A stretch of DNA of 64,000 nt. Source: CAYXLW01 sp964466055 (lineage in GTDB: Bacteria > Patescibacteriota > Gracilibacteria > GCA-2401425). The stretch is taken from contig CAYXLW010000002.1 in the NCBI GenBank assembly GCA_964466055.1, forward strand, positions 62,001 to 126,000. Reading direction: 5' to 3'. Position numbers and translations under genes: made by a program. The notes beneath the pieces are model-generated. The model saw only the letters and a program-made list of their open reading frames with translations, was not told where the DNA came from and searched no databases. Positions 14,531-23,381 of this stretch are shown in pieces; position 1 is the stretch's first letter; the number at the start of each line of letters is the position of its first letter.

Positions 14531-17500
14531 TTAAAGCTCAATTTCAGTTTCAGATATTTTATCAAGTTCAAGATTTATAGCTGATTTTATATTTTGAATT
14601 TTTTTGTATTTCTCGGCTATTTCTTTTTGTGCTTGTAAATCAAATTCACTATTTTTGTCTACTGGAATTTGAATTTCTACACTTTCAATAATATTTACTG
14701 TAAGCCTTTTGTTTTGCTCACCATTTGCATATTGTTTCAGATTTTCTTTTAGATATGAGTAGATAAAATCTAAGTAAATAATATTTTTTATACTACTTTT
14801 TAAAATTAACGCCCCACAATGTGTAGTCATGCTAAATTTTCCATCTCTTAAAAAAACTGTTCCTGCATGAATGCCGTCTGTTGTCCATGTCAAACATTTA
14901 CAATCAAAATCAAAAGTATTTATCTCTCCAATTATTCCATTATTTAATGTTTGTGATGAATAAAGTGGATAATTCCCTTTATTTTTTTGTATATATGAAT
15001 TTGTATATTTTGACTGTCCTTTTTTTATTTCAAAAATATTTTCAATCTTTACTAATTTTAAATTTTTATTACTAGATTCAATTTCAATATTTAATTCATT
15101 GATTTGTTTTTTATATTCCTCAACTTTTTCCTTAATTTCTTGAATAAGTATTATTTTTTCAACTATTTCATCCTGACTTTTAATATCAATCTCGCCTTTT
15201 TCATCAATAGGTAATTCAAATTTTATATCTTTAACCATAAAGGGAGGCAAAGCCGTATATTCATTTTTCCCATCTGTGCCAAGTCTTCCTTTTTTAAATC
15301 TTCTAAATATAGGCTCTAAAATATACTTTACATACTGTATATTTATGTTCGATTTCTTCGGAGTTAAAATACCCCTATGATTTGTTGCTGAAAATGCTTC
15401 ATTATGAAACATCACATACCCAGCTAAACCATCAATAACCCAACTTAAACAAGGTATTTTATAATCATAGTTTTTGATATACGCAAAAGCCCCAAAAGTA
15501 TTACCTGAATAAACAGGATAAGTACCTTTGATATAATTTATATATTTTTTGGTGTAAAGCGAGTTTCCCCGTTCTATATTAAATATTTCGTTCACTTTAA
15601 AGATTTTTTTTTTTACTCTTATTTCTATTTTTTCTGAAAGTTCTCTTATTTCTTCCTGAAATCCTTTAATTGATAAGGTAACATCTTCTATTATAGTTGC
15701 AAATTCTAAAAGCGTTATTTTCTCCTTCTTTTGCATAAGTCCCATTTTAATTCTTTCCTCTTCTGTCCACCATGTATCTATAATCCAGTTTTCATTAAAA
15801 GTATTTAAAAATTTATCAAATGGCTGTATTTTACATCTCTTATCAGAATTTATTTTTTCAAAACCTTTCTTGTTTCCCTTAAAAAATGAATACAAAGTAA
15901 CTGCTTCTTGTAAATCATTTTGTTCTATATCAAAACGATAAATATCTCTTGATTCTCCAATTTCACTTACCAAATAAGTAAATACCGGATCAGTTTGGAT
16001 ATCCTTTTTATTTGTTTTTTTTGTAATTACTAAAATATATGTCTTCTTGTTTGTTGTAAAAAAAGTATTTAGTGGCAGAGAAATAATCCCATCAATATAA
16101 CATTCATCTAAAATATGTTGTCTTAAATTTTTATCGTTTTGACGATTTAAAATTCCGTCTGGAATTACAATAAATGCTTTTCCTCCTGGTTTGAGCGCTT
16201 TTATAATCCATTCCATAAAAAGCCCTTCAACGCCCATTGCGTTAACTTTATAGTAATTCATCAACTCGCCATCTTTTTTGATTTCATCTTTCAAATTTCC
16301 GCTTCCGCTAGTTACATACGGAGGATTTGTGAGAATAAGCTCATATTTGTTTTCAATAGGCTCTGATAAAGTTCCTAAAATAGAATTTGTTTTTAGGGTA
16401 AAACTATCATTAAAAAGCTTAGCAAATTCTTTTGTGTGCTCTGGATTTTCTTTGACAAGATCAGAAAAATAAATAAGCATATTAGCTTTTGCCAAAATAA
16501 TTGTTTTTTGTTCGTCTTTATCAAAACCTTTGTCAAATCCATGTATTTCAATTTTGGGAGTAATTCCACTTTTAGTTATCTTATAAAAATCTTCTAATCT
16601 TGTAACAAGAGGCTCTAAAAGAAATTTTCCAACACCACAGGCAGGATCGCAAATTTTAATACCTTCTTTTATTTCATCTTTTGCCATTTCGACAATCGAA
16701 CGAACAACTTTAAGCGGTGTAAAAAATTGTCCCCAATTCTTCTTGCTAATACTTTCTTTCAAAAAACTTTCAAACAACTGACTTTTAAAATCATAGTCTA
16801 TGTTTTCGAGCTTTCCGTATTTCAAAAATTTATTAAGAACTGTTTTAAATGTTGTACTATATCCAGCGACTGCTTTTTGATCTTTACTTACAAAAATAGT
16901 TCCATTGATAATTGTTGTTTTATCTTGTATATCTTGTGGAAAAAGTTCTTTTATTTTAGGACGAACATTATTTGCATAATAATTTAAAACAAAATCTTCA
17001 TCTCTTTTATCATACAAATTCATCAAATAATCAAAATTTTCGGGCTCTTGTAATACCGCCAAATCACTTAAATATTTAAAAATAAATAACTCAACAAAAG
17101 TATAAAGACAATTTTCAGGAGTTGCGCCACTTACAGACCAAATATCCTGCCAAATACTTTTTGCAAGATTCGTTGGGTTTACAAAATTTTTAGGCTTTAT
17201 ATTATCACTTTCTTCATTTATAGATTCATAAATTTTCTTCAAAAGATCAATAATTTTTTCACTCTTTGGCTCAAATAATATTTTGATTTCTTTTCCGTTT
17301 TCATCACCAATTCTATTCTTTGTAAGAGCATTCACCCAAACTGCTTCTTGCGTATCGGTAGCAATAAAAATTTTTGCTCCTAATTTTTGAGCAACTTCAA
17401 CTTCTTGATCTATTGCTTTTTGCTTTTGAGCTTCTGTCTTAAATTCAGAAGGTTTTTTATATTCAATAACTGCTATAACATTCTTTCTTTGCACAATTAA

Positions 17501-17662
17501 CGCATCAACTTTTTTATTTTCTACACTTCCATAATCAACATTACGAATAATTCCATATTCTTTGAGTGCCTTAACGCTTGTTGCTCCAATATTATAAAAA
17601 TCCCAACCCCCAATTTTTTCAGGATTTTTAATAAGCCCTCTTTGTAGTAATTCTTCACTCAT
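14531..17662 (-). CDS. One-chain restriction-methylation-specificity enzyme (type IIG/type I-like)
   Basis: 1043 residues. An HsdR-N-like nuclease domain comes first: D53 and 'VIEYKK' (E67, K69) form a PD-(D/E)XK site. An N6-adenine methyltransferase follows, with motif I 'CDPACGVGKF' (about 338-347) and catalytic 'TNPPYV' (446-449). The C-terminal third has two HsdS-like target recognition domains, each starting 'IFNIERGNSLYTKKY' or 'IFEIKKGQSKYTNSY' and each followed by a coiled-coil conserved region. One protein would methylate and cut an asymmetric or bipartite site. It is the main cargo and could defend the host or stabilise the element. Confidence 0.9.
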   Translation of the reverse strand: MSEELLQRGLIKNPEKIGGWDFYNIGATSVKALKEYGIIRNVDYGSVENKKVDALIVQRKNVIAVIEYKKPSEFKTEAQKQKAIDQEVEVAQKLGAKIFIATDTQEAVWVNALTKNRIGDENGKEIKILFEPKSEKIIDLLKKIYESINEESDNIKPKNFVNPTNLAKSIWQDIWSVSGATPENCLYTFVELFIFKYLSDLAVLQEPENFDYLMNLYDKRDEDFVLNYYANNVRPKIKELFPQDIQDKTTIINGTIFVSKDQKAVAGYSTTFKTVLNKFLKYGKLENIDYDFKSQLFESFLKESISKKNWGQFFTPLKVVRSIVEMAKDEIKEGIKICDPACGVGKFLLEPLVTRLEDFYKITKSGITPKIEIHGFDKGFDKDEQKTIILAKANMLIYFSDLVKENPEHTKEFAKLFNDSFTLKTNSILGTLSEPIENKYELILTNPPYVTSGSGNLKDEIKKDGELMNYYKVNAMGVEGLFMEWIIKALKPGGKAFIVIPDGILNRQNDKNLRQHILDECYIDGIISLPLNTFFTTNKKTYILVITKKTNKKDIQTDPVFTYLVSEIGESRDIYRFDIEQNDLQEAVTLYSFFKGNKKGFEKINSDKRCKIQPFDKFLNTFNENWIIDTWWTEEERIKMGLMQKKEKITLLEFATIIEDVTLSIKGFQEEIRELSEKIEIRVKKKIFKVNEIFNIERGNSLYTKKYINYIKGTYPVYSGNTFGAFAYIKNYDYKIPCLSWVIDGLAGYVMFHNEAFSATNHRGILTPKKSNINIQYVKYILEPIFRRFKKGRLGTDGKNEYTALPPFMVKDIKFELPIDEKGEIDIKSQDEIVEKIILIQEIKEKVEEYKKQINELNIEIESSNKNLKLVKIENIFEIKKGQSKYTNSYIQKNKGNYPLYSSQTLNNGIIGEINTFDFDCKCLTWTTDGIHAGTVFLRDGKFSMTTHCGALILKSSIKNIIYLDFIYSYLKENLKQYANGEQNKRLTVNIIESVEIQIPVDKNSEFDLQAQKEIAEKYKKIQNIKSAINLELDKISETEIEL

Positions 17663-17884
17663 AGTTTTAGTTTAATAGAAGTAAATATATAAATCTACTG
17701 ATTGTAATATAACCAATTTTGTTTATTTTTCAATCAATAAATCGTTTTCGGAATGGATCGAAGAAAACACCTTTTTATAAGGTAAATAAATTAATATTAA
17801 GATTTATATTTTTTATCTATTATCTTGCTTTAACTTTACGTCTTATTTTCAGAGAGCAATACATTTTTTTATTTTTATAAGTAG

Positions 17885-17900
17885 GGAACTTATAAGTTCC
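17885..17900. repeat. Palindrome near the right end of the element
   Basis: GGAACTTATAAGTTCC is a perfect 16-bp palindrome about 20 bp inside the proposed right boundary, a possible recombinase or accessory binding site. The rest of 17663-17884 is AT-rich with no gene seen. Confidence 0.4.
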
Positions 17901-17926
17901 TAATTTTATTAATTATTGCCCACCAA

Positions 17927-18170
17927 GTAGAAAACAACACACCCTTAGGGGTGTTTTTTGTTATGTTTATGCGTGTTTTATTTAGTTCGCCCCCAGTGGA
18001 AATACCTTTAGTCCAATTCTTTAGTTTTAAGAAAGGTTCAAACTCTTTTTTGGCTTTAAAACAAACCTTTTTATCTTCAATACTCCAGTTTGCCCCCAAG
18101 TTAGAAAGTAAATCTTTTTTGCTAAACTTATTTATTGATTTGTAGTTTGATTTAAGATTTTTTTAAAAAC
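17927..18170 (-). pseudogene. 3' remnant of a second serine integrase
   Basis: About 240 bp aligns with the 3' end of the integrase at 8755-8995, with many scattered differences, so it is a diverged relative and not a duplicated att site. It encodes 'NWSIEDKKVCFKAKKEFE' to 'TPKGVLFSTWW' and then, lacking the tRNA-Ala stop, reads on for 8 residues. Upstream of 18170 the homology stops. It points to an earlier related element at the same locus. Confidence 0.8.
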
Positions 18171-18271
18171 TTTTGAAATATATATAATGTAGTCCCAAAT
18201 TCAGATGTTAAGATTTATATTTTAACACTATTGTGTATCTTAACTTTCAATCTTATTTTCGAGCATTATAT

Positions 18272-19498
18272 TTATATAACTTTTACACCTGAACCAATAT
18301 ATTCTGTCCATAACTCATTGGGGATTTGCTCATCAGAATTGATAATAACTTTTTTCTCATTTATTTTATTTAAAGAAAAATTAATTTTATTTGAAATGTT
18401 CGTATTCCTAAATTTTCCTCTTTGACTTTTTGAGGTTCTTTTCATGATACATTTATATATATCAATACTTATATTAAAATCATCTCCAAGTTTTTTTACA
18501 AGAATGTTAAACATACTATCAGGAATTATAGCGAAAGACTCCAATAGATTGTACTTTCTTAAAATGTATTCAACATCCTCCCATGTAACAGTATTGTCTA
18601 ATTCGGTGTTAATAAGTTCTATCTTATCGTGAAAATTTTTAACTTTTATATTCATAGTTTTCTTTATCATAGTAATACACATATACGATTGAGTCTCATG
18701 ATTAAATATATTGCAAATATTCCCTTCAAGTTCTTTTAAGGCATTTTTATCAAATTTAAATTGCAGTAAAACTGCTTTTATAAAATCTCCCCATTTTTCA
18801 TTTTTAAGAATTTGCATCTGTTTTAGAATTTCTGCCATTGAATTTGCATCAAGTGAGATGTTTTTGAATTTTGAGTGCTTAATGAATTCTATAATTTCAT
18901 TATACTTATACCCTTTACTAAATAGTTTTTTAATAACTGTAACAATAATTGAAGAATCAAAATCAAAACTGAAAATTTCATTGTCTAGTATTCTCCTTAT
19001 ATCTACTTTTTTATCTGATAAGTCTAAAAAAGAACAAAGAAATTTATTATCAGTATTTTTTTTAACCACAGGCGATTCTAGTAGTTTGTATCCGATAAAT
19101 AATTTATCTTCATTGTTTATTTTTAAATTTTTTATCGATTTTAATATATTCATAGCTTCAGAAATTCCCTTAATTTCTTGTATATATCCCAACTCTATCA
19201 AGGATAATATACTTATATAATTTTGTATTTTAAAAACATTGGTGGTATTTACAGCTAAGGCAATATTAGGATACTCTCCCTTCTCTACCATAATTTTTCT
19301 TAAGCAAAAATTGATTTCATTCAAAATTAGAGTAATTTCTTTTGGCAAAGTTAATTCTAGAAAATTTTTAATTTTTCCAATAAATGCTAAAGATTGGTTT
19401 TGAATTTTACTTATTTCAACGTTTTCTCCTTTAAGGTTTCCAACAAAAGAATTTAGATCTTTTATTTCATCAGTACTATGAATTTTCTCAGAAGTCAT
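18272..19498 (-). CDS. Unrecognised 408-aa protein beside the integrase remnant
   Basis: Soluble, helix-rich, low-complexity in Lys/Ile/Asn, with no signal peptide or membrane helix. Visible blocks: 'SKIQNQSLAFIGKIKNFLE', 'SLIELGYIQEIKGISEAMN' and 'KWGDFIKAVLLQFKFDKNA'; the middle could be helical repeats. The extreme C-terminus 'EQIPNELWTEYIGSGVKVI' is less helical. It has no recognised domain. Position next to the integrase remnant suggests accessory origin. The frame is long and uninterrupted, so it is surely coding. Confidence 0.65.
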   Translation of the reverse strand: MTSEKIHSTDEIKDLNSFVGNLKGENVEISKIQNQSLAFIGKIKNFLELTLPKEITLILNEINFCLRKIMVEKGEYPNIALAVNTTNVFKIQNYISILSLIELGYIQEIKGISEAMNILKSIKNLKINNEDKLFIGYKLLESPVVKKNTDNKFLCSFLDLSDKKVDIRRILDNEIFSFDFDSSIIVTVIKKLFSKGYKYNEIIEFIKHSKFKNISLDANSMAEILKQMQILKNEKWGDFIKAVLLQFKFDKNALKELEGNICNIFNHETQSYMCITMIKKTMNIKVKNFHDKIELINTELDNTVTWEDVEYILRKYNLLESFAIIPDSMFNILVKKLGDDFNISIDIYKCIMKRTSKSQRGKFRNTNISNKINFSLNKINEKKVIINSDEQIPNELWTEYIGSGVKVI

Positions 19499-19522
19499 TG
19501 TTATTTAAATTTAAAAAATAAG

Positions 19523-19729
19523 CACAATGGACAATGTGAGAAAGAAAAGGTTATTGTTTAGCTGAAAAGTGCCTATTTAAACACCTGTATAAAAAAATAT
19601 TAAGATAATTTTATATAATGTTTATCATTATAATTATGAGAAAAGGTTAAATTATTATTAAAGATACTAGGCTTATGATAAGAAATAACAAAAATATAAA
19701 TAACAAAAAAACACACAATGTCCATTGTG
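19523..19729. repeat. Pair of inverted CACAATGGACA-type repeats upstream of the 408-aa gene
   Basis: CACAATGGACAATGTG at 19523-19538 nearly matches the reverse complement of CACAATGTCCATTGTG at 19714-19729 (15 of 16). The second copy is itself a near-perfect palindrome and is preceded by a run of A, so it could also terminate - strand transcripts from the pilin cluster. Either operator sites or ends of a small element. Confidence 0.5.
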
Positions 19730-19847
19730 CGTTCTTGTTTTTTATCTTATATTTAAGCCACTCTTTCACGAGGTAGTCGTAATTCAATCATATACAGAGA
19801 TATATGTCAATACTTTTTTGTGTAATGTCTATTTAGTGGCTAAATCC

Positions 19848-19974
19848 TTGAAAAGTAAAATATTAACACTTAATAAATAATGTTTATAAATTACTTATCT
19901 CATTAATTATTGTCAACAATGTTAAATAATTCACTTAATAGAGGTTGTTTTAAAATTTAAACAGCCTCTTTTTT
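19848..19974 (+). ncRNA. Possible small RNA between the 408-aa gene and the pilin cluster
   Basis: TTGAAA (19848) and TAATAA (19871) with a 17-nt spacer form a plausible promoter. AGAGGTTGTTT/AAACAGCCTCT (19940-19969) followed by TTTTT is a good + strand terminator, yet no + strand gene lies near. The gap 19499-20079 has no coding frame I can support. Confidence 0.3.
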
Positions 19975-20079
19975 GTTTTACTAATACTACATTGAGTGAT
20001 TTAGGAAAGTTTAATATATCCAATAACTTTTATATAGATTCAATATTATTAATTCGGAATTAATAATTCACAATTTATT

Positions 20080-21048
20080 CTAAATTTCCCCTACATAAAC
20101 CTCCTCCTCTAGTACATCACCTTCCTTTTCTGGAATAACCTCAACATCTAAGTAATCAGTTGGAATATAGCCATTATTACCAACAGCATTAACACGCACA
20201 CTAGTCTCCCCACTCAAAACCTCAATAGTCAAAGTGTAACCATAATTATTAAAATCTAATGGATTATTACCATTTAAAAGTGGAGGTTCATAAGGATCAG
20301 GAAATATAGGAGGATCACCTTCTAGATCACCAACATAATCTGGAATTTTAGTGCAATCATCACTTAAAGTAAAACTTTTAAAATAAGATTCATCTATTAT
20401 TAAAGCATTATTAAAAACATCTTCAAAAATATCTTCAGATTGAATTGTAATATGATCAATCACAACACTGTTATTGGTATTAAAGCATCTTTTAGAATTT
20501 TCTAAACCTACTTTACCTACTTTTTCAAGAGTTATTCTCAAATGAGCATTTTCTACTCTTTGCATAGGATTATATTTAGAAATTTCTGGATTACTAATAT
20601 CTGTCTTCATATTCCAATAAATCTTAAAAGACTTTATTTCATCAAGTTTATTATCAAAAAAAACATCTTCTCCTGTAACTGAATCTTCTTTTATAAACGC
20701 AATTTCTCTTTGAGTATCATTAAATGACCATATATAGTCTTTCTTATCATCTGTTGAAGAATGTAAAAATACAGTTTGATCTTTTTTATATTGAGTAAGA
20801 GAATGTTCAAAGTCCTCTTGTTTTAAATACATTTCATAATCATTTTGGTCATTTTTATATCTTTCTACTGCATTATTGAAAATGTTTTCAGCCTTTTGAG
20901 TTCTTCCAATAAAATCTTGTATATTCTTTACATTTACTACCGAAGAACTAAATAAAGTTGCAAGTAAAGATATAAAAGTTAACATAATAACTCCTAAAAT
21001 AAATACATATAAAAGTATCCCGCCGTTTTGTTTTAGTAATTTATTCAT
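20080..21048 (-). CDS. PilX-like membrane-anchored pilus assembly protein
   Basis: 322 residues. The N-terminal 'QNGGILLYVFILGVIMLTF' is a membrane helix of the type at the start of PilX-like minor pilins, lacking the GFTLxE motif. The long extracellular part starts with a helix ('RTQKAENIFNNAVERYKND') and is otherwise beta-rich, ending in an acidic tail. It is the last gene of the - strand pilin cluster. Role: probably accessory to pilus assembly. Confidence 0.6.
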   Translation of the reverse strand: MNKLLKQNGGILLYVFILGVIMLTFISLLATLFSSSVVNVKNIQDFIGRTQKAENIFNNAVERYKNDQNDYEMYLKQEDFEHSLTQYKKDQTVFLHSSTDDKKDYIWSFNDTQREIAFIKEDSVTGEDVFFDNKLDEIKSFKIYWNMKTDISNPEISKYNPMQRVENAHLRITLEKVGKVGLENSKRCFNTNNSVVIDHITIQSEDIFEDVFNNALIIDESYFKSFTLSDDCTKIPDYVGDLEGDPPIFPDPYEPPLLNGNNPLDFNNYGYTLTIEVLSGETSVRVNAVGNNGYIPTDYLDVEVIPEKEGDVLEEEVYVGEI

Positions 21049-21077
21049 ATATTATGTTTTTCCTTAAATCACATTTT

Positions 21078-21102
21078 CATTCCCGAGAATGAGGGAATCT
21101 AG
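21078..21102. repeat. Short palindromic repeat ATTCCCGA-type, copy 2
   Basis: CATTCCC...GGGAATCTAG, same pattern as 4869-4893, between two pilin-cluster genes. Confidence 0.5.
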
Positions 21103-21160
21103 TTTATATATTATAGATTAGGCATCCATCCTACCAAGATTATACAGAGTGACATTGTTT

Positions 21161-22699
21161 TCATTTTCCTAGAATTATAGAATAAGAAATTTCAATATCA
21201 TCTTCTTTAATAGGCATAAATGTCTTAAATTTTAGAAGTAATTCTGCCATATTTACATTGTAACCAGAAGGATTCACTCTTTTCTTCATTTCTACTAACA
21301 AAGACTCTCCAATAAAATCTTTGTAAGAATTAAAAATATGTGCTGTTTCATGCCATAATTTCATTGGCTGAAAAATACCTCCTGTTCCGTGCCAAACAAT
21401 AGCATTCTTAGGATTCATATCCTGAATTTTGAGAAGTGTCCAAGAGTTATTAGATTCATCTAGGCCTAAAACAACAAAATTATTCCCATCTTTAATAAAG
21501 TCTTGATTAAGAAAAAGAGTCCCATCATAACCTTCTATGTCACTTGGCAAAAGAAGTGAACTCAATGTTAAGTCTAGAACATCCATAGAAAAAATTTCTC
21601 CTGAAAGGAGTTCTTGGTAGTCTAAAAATACTCTACCAGTATCATCCAAATGAATTCTCACTCCCCCGTAATAAATATTTTCATTAGTTATTTTCTCAAC
21701 TTCAAGTCCTTCACTTAAACGTAAAATACGTTTATTTAAAAAGTCATTAATATAAAGATGAGACATATTTTCGTCATACACAATGTTAGTTGGTGTGTTG
21801 ATTGCAAAACTTGTAAAGTTACTTACTTGTGCATTATTCTCTGAATTATTAGGTTCAGCAGTACCTAAAAGAATGTGAACTCTACCACTAGAAATTTTTT
21901 TTATTAGATGATTCCCCGTATCCGAAACATACAAATCTCCACTATTGGGATTAACAGTAATTCCTGTTGGATTATTAAAAAAAGAAAGATCTTTATCTCC
22001 TACAGTATTGCCAGGAATACCAATATTTCCTGCAAAAGTAGCCACTGTTCTATTAGCTGAATCAGTAGCTATTGTAATTGTTCTTATACTGTGATTTCCT
22101 GTATCTGAAACATAAAGCTTCCCATTATCATCATCATTATAATATGTAATTCCTGTTGGGTTTCTAAAAGTTGCAGAGAGTGAATCAGCATTATTATCTC
22201 CACCAGCAGTTCCAAATGTCCCTGCATATACAACTTCTGTTCCAAGTAAAGTATCTATCTTTCTAATAACATGATTTCCTGGATCAACAACAAAAAGATC
22301 TGTTCCTACTTCCACCATACCACTAAAAAATATACCACTATGAATGGATAAATATCCTTGAGTATCTAGTAGTGTTAGTTGTGCTCCATCCCCATCCTCT
22401 TTTATGGAAGAAACATAATGGAATATTGGCAAATTTTCTTCTCGAGATAAGAATTTTTCAGTAGTATATGAAAGATCTGAAGTACTAATAATAATTTGTT
22501 CTTCATCAATTACTTTTTCTAATAAAATCACTTCTCCTGCCGTATTTTTTTGTAGTATCGAGAAATTTACAAGCCATGTTTCAAAACTTGTAAAATTTTG
22601 AAAAGACATAATAATCCCTCCTAAAAGAAATCCTGAAATCGCAAGAATTACAATCAATTCAGCGAAGGTAAACCCCAATTTATTTTTTCTTATATTCAC
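21161..22699 (-). CDS. Prepilin-like protein with NHL-repeat propeller
   Basis: 512 residues. A class III signal 'LGFTFAELIVILAISGFLL' at the N-terminus gives a pilin-type anchor cut after Gly9. Residues about 120-330 hold NHL repeats: 'VVDPGNHVIRKID', 'LYVSDTGNHSIRTIT', 'LYVSDTGNHLIKKIS' and 'LYINDFLNKRILRLS', each preceded by a 'NPTGI' type loop, which should build a beta-propeller. The C-terminal third lies beyond the propeller. A pilin-anchored propeller could form a tip adhesin or sensor; I know of no standard family with this pairing. The gene ends 112 bp before the PilX-like gene. Confidence 0.8.
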   Translation of the reverse strand: MNIRKNKLGFTFAELIVILAISGFLLGGIIMSFQNFTSFETWLVNFSILQKNTAGEVILLEKVIDEEQIIISTSDLSYTTEKFLSREENLPIFHYVSSIKEDGDGAQLTLLDTQGYLSIHSGIFFSGMVEVGTDLFVVDPGNHVIRKIDTLLGTEVVYAGTFGTAGGDNNADSLSATFRNPTGITYYNDDDNGKLYVSDTGNHSIRTITIATDSANRTVATFAGNIGIPGNTVGDKDLSFFNNPTGITVNPNSGDLYVSDTGNHLIKKISSGRVHILLGTAEPNNSENNAQVSNFTSFAINTPTNIVYDENMSHLYINDFLNKRILRLSEGLEVEKITNENIYYGGVRIHLDDTGRVFLDYQELLSGEIFSMDVLDLTLSSLLLPSDIEGYDGTLFLNQDFIKDGNNFVVLGLDESNNSWTLLKIQDMNPKNAIVWHGTGGIFQPMKLWHETAHIFNSYKDFIGESLLVEMKKRVNPSGYNVNMAELLLKFKTFMPIKEDDIEISYSIILGK

Positions 22700-22701
22700 A
22701 T

Positions 22702-23190
22702 TTATCTTTTAAATATTTTATATAAATATTCATGATACTCACATTTTTCAAAGCATACATCGGCTTTTATTTCATATAATCCCCATGTTTCTAGTTGAGT
22801 AAGAGTAATTCTTCTAAAAAATTCTGTGTCTATAGGACTACTTTCAGAATAAGGATTAATAGGCCCATCATATTCATTGCTATTAGTTAAATCGTATTTT
22901 ACCCCATTCCAAGAAAGCATAAAATCTCTAGCTAATGGACTTCCTGACATATTATATGTAAGTCTGCTATTCCAAGTTGTACTATCTTCATTTAAAAGAA
23001 TATTTTCCGTTAATTTGATAGCATTTTTAGCTAATATTTTAGATTGCAAAATATCTTGCATTTCAGTGATTTCGATACTGAAATTTTTAATTATCACACT
23101 TCCGCTAACAATAAGAGTAACAAATATTCCCATTGCTACAAGAACTTCAATAAAGCTTATTCCTGATTTTTTAATTATATTTTTATGCAA
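22702..23190 (-). CDS. Minor prepilin (PilV/GspI-like)
   Basis: 162 residues. 'SGISFIEVLVAMGIFVTLI' is a prepilin N-terminus with Glu at +5 after the Gly cleavage site. The remainder has four Cys, two of them in 'CFEKCEYHEYL', which could form a disulfide. It lies 2 bp upstream of the NHL prepilin gene, so both are co-translated. Confidence 0.8.
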   Translation of the reverse strand: MHKNIIKKSGISFIEVLVAMGIFVTLIVSGSVIIKNFSIEITEMQDILQSKILAKNAIKLTENILLNEDSTTWNSRLTYNMSGSPLARDFMLSWNGVKYDLTNSNEYDGPINPYSESSPIDTEFFRRITLTQLETWGLYEIKADVCFEKCEYHEYLYKIFKR

Positions 23191-23381
23191 ATAACTGTGG
23201 GATTTAAGATATATAGAGAGATTCTTATTGTGAAGTCCCCACCATGACGCAAGAGGGATTTATGGAGTTTTATTCTAGAATCCTTTTAATTCTTATCTAT
23301 ATTTTTTCATATATTATTTTCTAACTACCTAATTATTCATTTTTATAATATTTCAAATAAGTCGGAGAATGAATATATAGT

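Larger units (their letters stand above)
8761..17925. mobile_element. Integrative element in tRNA-Ala (about 9.2 kb)
   Basis: Begins at the 3' end of tRNA-Ala and carries, mostly on the - strand, a large serine integrase, a phage/plasmid-type Rep, a hairpin candidate origin, two very small proteins, an unrecognised 258-aa protein, a DUF2726 protein, an Xre regulator and a one-chain restriction-modification enzyme. The right boundary is inferred from CCACCA at about 17920-17925, where sequence again runs into an integrase 3' end, diverged (roughly 90% by eye) from the first. Rep plus integrase suggests a plasmid-like element able to excise and replicate. No capsid or conjugation genes are visible within it. 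Confidence 0.7.
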
